DNA from: Asterias amurensis
Lineage: Eukaryota > Echinodermata > Asteroidea > Forcipulatida > Asteriidae
Direction of reading: 5' to 3'
Assembly: GCF_032118995.1 (NCBI RefSeq)
Contig: NC_092649.1
Coordinates: forward strand, 27,649,927 to 27,713,926
Length of the DNA: 64,000 bases
Shown: positions 1 through 10,100 of the stretch, piece after piece
Numbering within the stretch: the stretch's first letter is position 1
How the letters are laid out: each line of letters opens with the position of its first letter
The notes under the pieces: generated by a model
Databases searched by the model: none
Seen by the model: the letters and a program-made list of their open reading frames with translations, nothing else
What the model was told of the DNA's origin: nothing
Made by a program: the position numbers and the translations under genes

Positions 1-79
1 CTTACTGACAAATGTTTGTGGACAGTGGGTAAGGGTTTTTAAAATCCTGATGTTAGAGTGACTTTCGTTCTCTCGGCAG

Positions 80-343
80 GCAATGGTTTTAAGACATGGT
101 TGTTTGTACCTCTATGGAGGTTGCCGGCAGATCTCCAGTGATGACTACTTGTTTGATTCTGATGTTCACTGTCTGGATGCCAGGAGCCAGACTTGGTCTC
201 TCCTGTCAGACCAGACCACTCAGGATGACCCTGAAGCGCCCTCTAGGGGCATGTATAGACATGGCTTGGCATGGCACAACAACAAATTATACGTTATTGG
301 AAGCAGCTGGACAGAATTGCATTCATTAAAATATCAAGACAAG
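80..343 (+). CDS. KLHDC10: KLHDC10-like copy A, internal exon
   Basis: 88 codons, phase 0 at both ends. The acceptor is TCTCTCGGCAG and the donor GACAAG|GTAACG. It holds two kelch blades (LYLYGG and LYVIGSS). The second lacks the usual GG pair, having GSS where copy B has GGG. Confidence 0.85.
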
Positions 344-2452
344 GTAACGTTCATATTGACATTTTTCTCTTTCTAAAATAAAATATTACTTTTACAGCAG
401 CGTATCCACCTAACAAGTTGGGGGCTTATTAGGTGTGATAAGGCACCCCAAGGCTCAGTTCTAGGCCTTCAACGGTTAGTCATTTATAAATCTTAAGTCT
501 TGCACACTATTGAGACTAGCTAGAGTGAAAGGCTGAAATCAAACAATTTCAGCTATGCCTATGACCATTTGCAGCATCAGCAGTGTTGACATATTTGACT
601 TGTCAACATGCCAGCCAACTAATACTATCAATTATGACACAGCCTAAGACTCTGCTCTTGGTATGTATCTATTACTCCAACAAAAGTACTATGCATCTGA
701 ACTAGTTTCCACGAGCTCATGTTAATGAAATGTATTTGTTAATCAAATGTATTAGACAACAAGGTCAAGCCATGTCAAAACCACCAATTACATTGCCAAA
801 CCTGAAGAGTTTTTAATTAATTGATAAATTGTTCTGTGAAGCCAGTGTTGTGATGTCTGTGAATTGACCCAAGTAAATTTTAAAAACAAAGCGATTGCTA
901 TTTTCTTTTCTTTTTTAACTTTTCCTTCTTTGTTTATTTTGCTTGTTTGTCTGTCATTCAAAGCCAGAAAGTAATTGCAAGTTTGGCCACTTAAAAAGCT
1001 CCAAATGTGTTGAACATAAGTTGCCTCATTGTAAAAAACAAATTACTTTGTAGCGGCGCAAAGCAATGACTTACTTGCAAGTTTGACCACGTGGAAGGAA
1101 TTTCTTTTATGAAATACCATGACCTTCTATTCACTTTATCCTAGATTCATGTTTACAGTTTGGAGACCAATTTGTGGAGTACGGAGATGACAAAACCGTT
1201 CTTGGTTGATCGCTTTCCATTAAGGAGAAAGTACCACAGTTGTGTACAGTGGAAGAATGGTGAGCGCCAAGAAAAACTCTTGTTTACTTTATTTTATGGT
1301 GCAAAAGTTGTATTTAAATTACAAATATTTTCCATTGTACAAAAAGCTGGTAAATTACCATGAGCACTGATGAAATGAAAATAAGACTATCTAAATTTTA
1401 TTTTTGAAAATTTGTTGGGCAACATTTATTAAAAAACGGCAATTTTGCAGAAAAAGCAGAAATTAAAAGTCTGACAAGGACTGCTCTGTAAGCAGAAATA
1501 AAATCTCTGCTAATGGTTGATCTTTAAGCAGAAATAGAAACTGTGCTATGAGTTGCTCTACTGTAACCAGAAATAGTGACTGTGGTAATCTGATCAGTTG
1601 GCACACATAGAAACTGCTAAACAGTAAGCAGAAAACGTCTGTATTTAAGCTTGATGTTATAAGCTTGTCTGCTTACTGCTCATTTACACGTATCAAAGTT
1701 TACATGATCTTGTGAACTAATACTGACTAATTTTGACTTCTTAACATTTACAGAGGTTTACATTTGTGGAGGTCACAACCACAGAAAGGTGTTTGGAGAT
1801 GTTTGGAAGTTAGAACTACCCTCTTTGCAATGGAGCAAGATACCAGCATTAATGCCGGTTCCTGCTTACTTTCATACAGCCGCAATAACCCCAGTAAGTA
1901 TAATATCTAATAGTTGTTAAGGTGAGGGCTACACTAAACTGGTTTGGGCCACAACCCAAATCAACTATCACTAGGGACACCTTGCCACCTACTCCTGTGG
2001 TTGAAAAGGGTTACCTTTGGGTATCATCCACAATAGGAGCCTGGTTGGTAGAGCAGAATACGCTACCTTCTCAACTTTTTACAAAGTAATTATGGTCAAG
2101 TGTTCTCAACTTTTTACAACGTAATTATGGTCAAGTGGTTTGCTCAAGGGCACAAGTGTCATGACCAGGAATCAAACCCACAATGCTCCTTATAAACTGC
2201 TATTTTTTATTTTTCATTTTGATTTCAAACCAGTCAAAGTGCATGTACATCTTCGGTGGTGTAACCTGTTTGGAGGATAGAAACAGAACTAATGGACTCT
2301 ACAGAATCTGGTTGACTATCCCGCCACTCCTCGACATGGCACTAAGGAAAGTTGTGTCATTGTTACCCAAACTGAACTCTGAGAATATTGCCAAATTGCA
2401 AGAGCTTGGGATACCTAGGAGCGTCTTGGACAGATTGAAGCACATTGAGTGA
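80..2452 (+). CDS. KLHDC10: KLHDC10-like kelch protein, copy A, 3' part (4 exons)
   Basis: Exons 80-343, 1145-1259, 1754-1893 and 2234-2452 join in frame (phases 0, 1, 0) and end at TGA, giving 245 C-terminal residues. The first exon opens directly after an acceptor, so the N-terminal kelch repeats lie outside the window. The protein shows kelch signatures (LYLYGG, VYICGGHN, MYIFGG) and the stretch IHVYSLETNLW, which matches vertebrate KLHDC10. Its tail (PPLLDMALRKVVSLLPKL, then ELGIP) fits the BC-box/CUL2-box region of that family. KLHDC10 is a CUL2-elongin substrate receptor that reads C-terminal degrons; the same role here is inferred. It lies about 1.5 kb upstream of a paralogue in the same orientation and looks closer to vertebrate KLHDC10 than that copy does (SCVQ retained). 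Possible poly(A) signals AATAAA are at 3604 and 3871. Confidence 0.85.
344..1753. other. Introns of kelch copy A
   Basis: AT-rich intron sequence around the 1145-1259 exon. From 1440 to 1660 there is a degenerate run of AAGCAGAAAT-like words in both orientations, which looks like a decayed member of the GCTTAAGCA foldback family. Nothing coding is seen. Confidence 0.5.
1145..1259 (+). CDS. KLHDC10: KLHDC10-like copy A, internal exon
   Basis: 115 bp, phase 0 in and phase 1 out (AATG|GTGAGC). It begins IHVYSLETNLW and ends CVQWKN. Length and phase equal those of the exon at 9009-9123 in copy B, which supports tandem duplication. Confidence 0.85.
1754..1893 (+). CDS. KLHDC10: KLHDC10-like copy A, internal exon
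   Basis: 140 bp after acceptor TTTACAG, donor CCA|GTAAGT. It encodes VYICGGHN...FGDVWKLEL and YFHTAAITP. Same length and phase as 10052-10191 in copy B. Confidence 0.85.
2234..2452 (+). CDS. KLHDC10: KLHDC10-like copy A, terminal exon
   Basis: 73 codons with stop TGA. It encodes CMYIFGGV, then the leucine-rich C-terminal box (LLDMALRKVV fits LxxxAxxxV) and ends LDRLKHIE. Confidence 0.85.
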   Translation, partial: SKCMYIFGGVTCLEDRNRTNGLYRIWLTIPPLLDMALRKVVSLLPKLNSENIAKLQELGIPRSVLDRLKHIE

Positions 2453-2857
2453 TGGAATCGAATGTGACTATCTTTAGCGGAGTGTTGTTGTTGTTGGTGT
2501 CGTGACTCTAGGGTTCAAACGTTGCCATTAAACTAAAGAGGTGCCAGACTATTCACCCTGTAAGCCTCAGTGTGGTTCCACTCATTTCATCTGGAGACAG
2601 ATAAGATGGCCGCCTAGTGATTTCTAAGCCATGGGTTAGATGATGCATTATCATAAAAGAAATCAAGTGAAGCAACAGCTTTGCACCCCCCCCCCAATCA
2701 CACACATACAAACAGCTCTGTTCTGTGTACTGCCATACTTTTGTAATAATGTACATTCAAATGTATATATTAAATATGTATTGTTAAAGGGAAGAGATAT
2801 GTTTGGTTTACTATAGTAACGCATAGCATAGCTGCTCATTTGGACACATGGCCTTAA

Positions 2858-3223
2858 AGGAACACTTTGCCTTGGATCGGACGAGTTGGTCTTTAAAACG
2901 CGTTCACAACCGTTTGTTACAAAATGCATATGGTTAGAAAGATGTTTTAAAAGTAGAATACAATGATCCACACACATTTGCCTCGAAATTGCGTGGTTTC
3001 CTTTTACTTTGCGAACTAACACGGTAGGCCATTTATTGACTCCCATAAATGGCCGACCGTGTTTGTCGACGAGATAAAAGGAAAACCATGCAATTTCGAA
3101 AGATACTTGTGTGGATCATATATTCTACTTTTAATATATCTTTCAAACCATATGCATTTTATAACAAACGGTTACAAACGCTTTTCAAAGACCAACTTGA
3201 CCGATCTAAGGCAACGTGTTCCT
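2858..3223. mobile_element. TTAA-flanked foldback MITE (AGGAACA ends), copy 1
   Basis: The two halves are near-perfect reverse complements: AGGAACACTTTGCCTTGGAT at the left, GGCAACGTGTTCCT at the right, with centre CCATAAATGGCCGACC. Both ends are flanked by TTAA (2854-2857 and 3224-3227), the target preference of piggyBac-type transposases. The second copy is at 29704-30085. No transposase is encoded. Confidence 0.8.
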
Positions 3224-3603
3224 TTAATGTTAACATAATACATTGGCTTTTGAAGAGAAGGTATACGTTTAGGTCATCATTGTTAACCAATAAGAACTGT
3301 TACATGTAAAAAGAAAACAGTAGCTTATGACAATACAATCCTTTTTGAGAAGTATTGTGGTTTAATACATAGCTAGATAGCAGTTTTCTGCCCGAGCATT
3401 TTAATCAGAGGTCAGTATTGTTTCTTAGATTGTGTATGATTCCTAATAGCAGTTAATCTTCCTGCGTGGACATTATTTGCTCCGGATTTCCCGCAACATC
3501 CCAATGCATCCACCTTTGGAAATGAAGTGTTCACCTGATAATTTAAAACGTCAACATTATTAAGGATTAAAACATTTTGTGAACTTTGCCTTCAAGTGGA
3601 GAA

Positions 3604-3609
3604 AATAAA
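3604..3609 (+). terminator. Possible poly(A) signal of kelch copy A
   Basis: AATAAA hexamer about 1.15 kb after the stop at 2452. A second AATAAA lies at 3871-3876. Neither is proven; 3' end reads would decide. Confidence 0.25.
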
Positions 3610-3983
3610 CTTTTTGAAATGAATGAGAATAATTATGTTGAAGTAAACTTATTTATATCTGAATGAAATCTTGGTTATTATTAACTCTTTCCATCGAGAC
3701 TAAGGAAACCCCTAATATTGAACCCAAAATTGAACACAAAAAAATCAAAATTCAAGAGTGAATGGTTAATTTTCCTTTTAATAAAAAAAGCTGTGGACTT
3801 TTAAGTATTACCACCTCCATGATATTACTCAATGTGCACTTTGCACTGTACCTATCCTATTTTATGAGAGAATAAAAGCAAGGTGTGTTTTCAAAAATTA
3901 GTGGACCATTTAAACAGCGCCCTCTATGGTGGATGATTAACAAGACGACGACTAATCAAGTTTTATGGTGGAAATTGAGAAGA

Positions 3984-4122
3984 ATGGCTACTCCAACGAC
4001 GTTTTTGTCGGGAAAGATGTACCCTTTTCAAGTTGAACGTGATGAAACTCCTCAACCAAAACGTGAAGATATTAATATAGGAAAATTTGTTGGTATCTCA
4101 CCAAGAAAACATCACAAAATAG
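3984..4122 (+). CDS. KLHDC10: KLHDC10-like copy B, exon 1
   Basis: Starts at ATG 3984 and ends phase 1 at donor AAAATAG|GTAATG. The leftover G joins TT of exon 2 to make Val47, which confirms this otherwise unconserved exon. It encodes a basic tail ending SPRKHHKI. The frame is open upstream, so the true start may be earlier. Confidence 0.7.
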
Positions 4123-7100
4123 GTAATGTTTTAAGTGAGTTTGTAATTGTATGATGAGCTTCAGTTGATAGGTATGTTTGGTCTTTAGTTAGTTGTTAAC
4201 GTACGTTACATACGGAGAAATGCGGTCGGCGCCCTATATTCCGCACGGGCGCGATGCTGACACAGAGTGCGGGGTTCATTCATAACCTTTGATTTGATCG
4301 AAACGTTTTTATGGGAGGATTTGTACACGAATTCCCGTGAATACGTGTACACATCCGCCCCCGCGCACGAGCCACAAATAACAGAAACTCTCAAGGAAGC
4401 TAGCGCTATACGCTATAGCATGCACGGTTGAACGGAAATCCCAACTTTTTAAAAGGAAAAGTTTCCGTATGGCGCCACCACTTTTTCACTCGATATGAAA
4501 TAATTTAGTATCTAATTTACCTCAATGAGATATCACTTTTTGTAAAAATGAGTGAAAAAGTGGTGGCGCCATACGGAAAGTTATCCTTTTAAAATTATTC
4601 AAATTGGGGGGTTTTTCGGAATCGGGGAGTCGAGGGGACGGGAGTTGGGATTTCCCCCATCACGTGCAATCATAACCATGGATTGTGGAGGTAGAAATAG
4701 ATAGATGCAACACCAACTGAAACACGTTATTGCTACAGTAGTACAGCGTTGATAACAATTCCAATTTTGTAGACCTATTTTATTACATTTAACATGATAA
4801 ATAAAGGTAACCTATCTAAATCAAATGATGTTATTTATATCAATCATGGATGGAGGTAGATAATTAATATTGTCAATAAAATTTTTACTTAGGGGGAGGC
4901 GTTAGTGTCTTTTTTGGGGTAGCAAGCAAAGCACTCTTCTAGAACTGTAAGGTTCGTTCCGCTATCATCTCCTTTAGTATTATTACGGAGACGATAGAGG
5001 AACGAACCTCATAGTTCTAGGAGTCGCAAAGCACCACTATAGTGAAAATGAACCAAAGTAAATTTCTTGTCATTGTGCAATGTCCTTTTCATCATTTCCC
5101 AAGAATTGTGTTGTGCAATTTTACCCGTGATGTATTGTAATTGTTGTCGCACTCAATCACTATGGCATGGGAATGTTCTGTAAGGTGTATGCTACTTTAC
5201 TCATTCATTGTTCCAGTAGTTTCTTTTTCTACTGAAATCCATCACATGATGACTCATCACAAAAACTGTTGGTTGCTCATTTTTAATGGTATGCCACATA
5301 GTTGTGGTAATCCTCGGATGGTCTGCAACCTTTCAGGAGAATATTAGGGTTATTGTTTTCATATGGAGCTGGCCAACTAATGTGATTGCCTGTAAAAAGG
5401 ATAAAGATTTTGTAATTGAATTGAATTGAATTGGATGATTGTTGTGCACTTAGTAGGATGTCTGATCCTATTTAAATAATAAAGCAGTCCTCAGTCTTAA
5501 TAGAAATTAATGTGCAACTTATAAGAATAAAACTACTTAATATATTGATTCTGAAAGTACAAATGACTGCAGGACTTGAAGGTCAAAAGTTTTACTAGAC
5601 CAAAACTTGTTTTACAAGACAACAAATCAAAATGGGGGGAAAACTGGAAAGATGATTTTTTTACAATTTTTCTTATTAAAAGATTTTTATCAGACGGAAA
5701 ATCAACATTTGAACTTATTTTTTTGTTTTGTTCAAGATACTTAGTGAGGTATAATAAGTTGAAAACCCAAGACTGTCAGACTTGTCCAATCATCATGAGT
5801 TTACTGCCTAATACTGAAATAATCTAGTATAAATTCCAAGCCCTGACTGACAAATGTGAGAAGGGCCCAATTTCATGGCTCTGCTTATCATAAGCAGCTT
5901 CTGAAGTTCTGCTTCTGGGAAGCGTATTTCACGGGTTAGCAGCGAATTTTGGCTTCTGCGCATGGGTACTCCCTGTTACTAGGCAGTTAAGCTTACAAGG
6001 CTAGCCAGAAATGTGGTGCTTGCAAGTAAGCGGGAAACGTGATCGTAAGCGCAGAATTTGGCGGTAAGCAGAGCCATTAAATTGGGCCCAGGTCAATTTC
6101 AATTTAAATCCTACCCAACCATTCAACTGTTTCTCGAAAAAAAATACTGAGGCCAATTTCACAAAGCAATAAAGTTCATCGCAAGGCAAATTTTCAGTAT
6201 TACTACAGTGATTTGTATTGTGACATCACACTTTACTTAGCAACTACGATTGATTTGCAGTTACGATCAATCTTAGATCTTTGTGAAACCGGCCCCAGCA
6301 GTTATAAATGATGTAATTTCTCCTTAAGAGCTAACTGTGTCATTATCATGTTTGCTTAATGGCTCCTGGTGAACTAAAATGCTTTTTTCCTCTCTTTCAG
6401 GAAGCAAGAAACTTTCATAAAGAACATGTTTGTTCTTTTCCCTGTAAACTAAAAAAATAAATCTTGTTGAGTAAGTTAAATCTGATTGTTCTGCCGAGTA
6501 AAAGATTGATGAAAATATGCATTTTGGTTTTGGTGTTGTACAATTTGTTTTGCCATTCAGTTTTAGATTGGAGAAAACCATATAAACCCTGCGCACGTAG
6601 TGGCCATGCAGCAGTAGCAGATGAAAATAATCTCTATATTTTTGGAGGCTACAACCCTGATCTGGAAACGCTGCAGGACTACTTTGGTCGAAATGAAGAA
6701 ATGCTTTTTCCTCTTTTTCAGGAAGTAAGAAACTTTTGTTAAGAACATTCTCTCTTTAATGGGGCATGAAAAAGGCATAATTATATAGAAGTTGACATGT
6801 AAATGACACTTGTGGTCCATTCAAGAGCAACAATTGCTTCTCTTCACCCAGGGATAAAAATGGATACCTGAGATGGTAACAATGCCAGTCGATCTGCTAA
6901 ATACAAATGACTTGGACCCATGTGACTTAAGACTCTGACTCAGATTCGACCTTAGTGATTCGAGACTCTGACTCAACCCTAGTGACTCAAGACTTGGACT
7001 CTGACTTGTTGACCCTAGGGGGAGACTCGGACTCAGTGACTCGGACTTGACCAAAGTGATCTAGACTAGGTGACTCGGACTCAACTCAAATGACTAAAAA

Positions 7101-10100
7101 CTGGGACTTGGTCTTGACCCAAGTGTTTCGAGACATGGACTCGGGCTTGACCAAATCGATTTGACTACAACACTGCCAAATACTAAACATTGCATAATAG
7201 ACTAACCTGTACAAGTCTCATACTTGGATAATTTGGGAAGACGTGGTTCATTTTACGCTGTTTAAACACACGAAACTTGTGAGCATGATCTGAGGAACTG
7301 CAGTGTTAAAAAACAAAAGCTTGTGCCCTAACATAGATCCAGTAGCAGTTCAATCAAGTTTTTATAATTTTAAATAAACAAAAGTGGTTAATTTTTAATT
7401 AACTGCTTCAAACAGTTAAATACTTGTATAAGTCTTACACATTCTATTTTTACAAACAAAGTGTCCACAACATTTCCACCATTCCAATTTTTTTCTTCTT
7501 TCAGATATGGAGATATAACTTTGATACCAACATGTGGTCCAGGTTACAGACAAGGGGACGCATGCCGATGCAGCTGGCGTCCATGTCAATGGTACTCTGC
7601 AGTAACCACATCATGATATTCGGCGGCACCGGTTTCCCATTTGGCCCGACCACCAGCAATGATGTCTGGTTCCTGAACTTAAAGACTAAAAAATGGAGGT
7701 CGATCATGTCACAAGAAAGCGTCATGGAACCAGTTCCAGGATACGGACAGGTGCCAGACTATTTTAAGCTTGTCACAAAATTATTGTCCTACTTGTTTTT
7801 AACATCCAAAGGAAAGGTAAACCTTGCTTAAAACCTTTCTACTGTCTGACCATTCATTTGATATCATACGCTGTGGTTTTGAGTGGTGAATAAACTATGC
7901 AAGTATGGCAAGCCTGTAAATTGTTTCTACACAGTACATATACATACAGCAATTGCTATGGTGCCCTGTGCTTTTGTTGCGGTGTCCTTTGCAAAGTTCC
8001 TATATTCCTATATTCCTCATAGCGTGCCCCTTACCCTTGGAACTACTGCACTACTCTTGGAAAAAGTTACCAAGAGTAGGATATGTTTGTAATACGGCTT
8101 CTCAGTTGCAGGTAAAGACGATTTAGCCTTTTGAATGATATTTACACATTAATTTATACTCAATATGTACATAATATATTATTTATTTTCAATAGGCCAT
8201 GGTTGTGATAGATGAACACTTATACGTCTACGGCGGCACGACGGGATGGGACTACAATTCCGATGTCCACCGCTGTCATCTAAAAACGGGCGACTGGGAC
8301 AGACTCTTCAGCTGGGAGGAATGCCTGACGGAGAAGGTCACAAGTAACAACATGGGGTCAATAGGTCAAGTCCCGATGCCTAGATACCGACATGAAATCC
8401 TGACCAATGGGAAGAGGTTATATATCATAGGTGGGGGCACTTCAGTACAAGCGTACCCATTGGATAAAGTAAGTCAAGTGACCATAACCTAACTATAGTA
8501 TTATCACAGTACTTTGAATGGGACGTAAAGCCACTGGTCCCGTGTGTTGTGTAACACACATTAAAGAACTCAGTGCACTTATCGAAAAGTGAAAGGGTTC
8601 ACCCCTGTGTTCCTGGTTTGATTGGCAGCATATTGCGCCACAGCACCTTTGCAAACCATTACATGGTGCTGAGTAACAAGGAGTAGGTCTCATTATTCAA
8701 GCGAAGTGCCTTGAGCGTCACTAAGTGACAGAATGCATGATATATTAAAAGCCACTATTATTATTGTTACTATTATTATCAGTAGTTTTGGGGACAGCCG
8801 GCCGGAACTACTTTTATTGTGTGCTAAAATCTGAAACTCCTCACGAATTAACAAAAAGGTTGTAACATAACTACTGTCATGTAAAGCTGAAACTTTAAAT
8901 TAACTTGTCAGTCCCAGGTTAATAAAGTCGGCTGCAGAAAAGTGTACAGCAATATTTTCAAATACACCCCGAGTAGAAATATGCACTAACTCCTGACTCT
9001 CCAAACAGATTCATGTGTTTGACTTGGAGACAAGAGAATGGCAACTTATGGTTTCGATTGAAGACCCCCAACATGGCTACCCAGAAAGCAGACGCTGTCA
9101 CGGCTGTGCTCAGTTAAATAATGGTAAGACGATACAGTGGAAGGAGTCCATTTGAATACCCAGGGGTGGATGTCCAAAGAGTTCTGACTAGTCTTGAGTT
9201 AGGACGAGTAGCGAGTTACTCGTCCTAGTATAGGACTACCCTTAAGTTTTTAATATCTCCAAGGACTAGTCCTAAGTTAAGATTAGTCCTAAGTTCTTTG
9301 TGAAATCAACCCCAGGGCACAGTTTCATAAAGCCTGTTAAACATTTTTTTAAATGCTTAGCACAGTATGTATTTGCTAAGCAGAAATAGGTCACAACCAA
9401 ACAACATAAAGTTTACATTGTTTAGACTGGTGCCCAGTCTACTTCTCTAGTGCTTAGGACACTATTACAAAAAGCTCTGTGAAACCTAAACCCCAAGGGT
9501 TTACCAAAAGGTAGAAAGGCAATCATTTCAACATTCCTCCTGAAATTTGGATTCTTGTCTCAGACTTAGTTAGAGTGTTTACAGTCGGTGTGGTATTTCT
9601 GTTTTCTGGCATGTCTAGGTCGAGCGTGTAAGAATACCTGACACAAGCTCTGGTGTTTCTGATCAGCATAGTGTGGGTTCGAGTTCCAGTCGTGACACTT
9701 GTGTCCTTAACAAAACGCATAACCATTGTTGCTGGGACCTAGGATGGGACATAGAGCCATAGGTCCTGTGTCGTGTAATGCATGTAAAAGAACCCAGTGC
9801 ACTTATCGTAAAGAGAAGGTGTTCGCCCCGGTGTTCCCGATTTGATTGGCAGCATATTGCCCCACAGCACCTTGTTAACCATTCATGGTGCTTCAAAGGA
9901 ATAGGTCTCGTACTTCAAAACAGGGCTCCATATACCTTGCAGGAAAAAATACTGAGGGCTTTGATATGCCCCTAGGGGTGTGATAAAAAGCTATATAAGA
10001 TCAAATAATATTAGTGTTATTATCATATGTTTATGTCTTGACTTTCAACAGAGGGCTACATAACCGGTGGTTACGGAGGCAAGAAAATCTTTGATGACAT

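Larger units (their letters stand above)
2453..3983. other. 3' UTR of copy A and promoter side of copy B
   Basis: No coding signal. It holds a TTAA-flanked foldback element (2858-3223) and AATAAA words at 3604 and 3871. No clear TATA box or conserved promoter block was seen before the ATG of copy B at 3984. Confidence 0.5.
4123..6560. other. Intron 1 of kelch copy B
   Basis: 2.4-kb intron holding three foldback elements (4434-4655, 4934-5025, 5863-6089) and, at 6379-6430, a second copy of the exon 2 end with its splice site. No other coding signal. Confidence 0.6.
6725..8195. other. Introns 2 and 3 of kelch copy B
   Basis: Apart from exon 3 (7505-7750) and the minisatellite at 6905-7160, this holds AT-rich intron sequence with no further gene signal. 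Confidence 0.5.

Noticed and set aside
2663..3309. Pair of open frames on both strands near 3 kb, similar to those at 29.6-30.0 kb
   Set aside because: They come from the TTAA foldback element; the similarity is repeat DNA, not a gene family.
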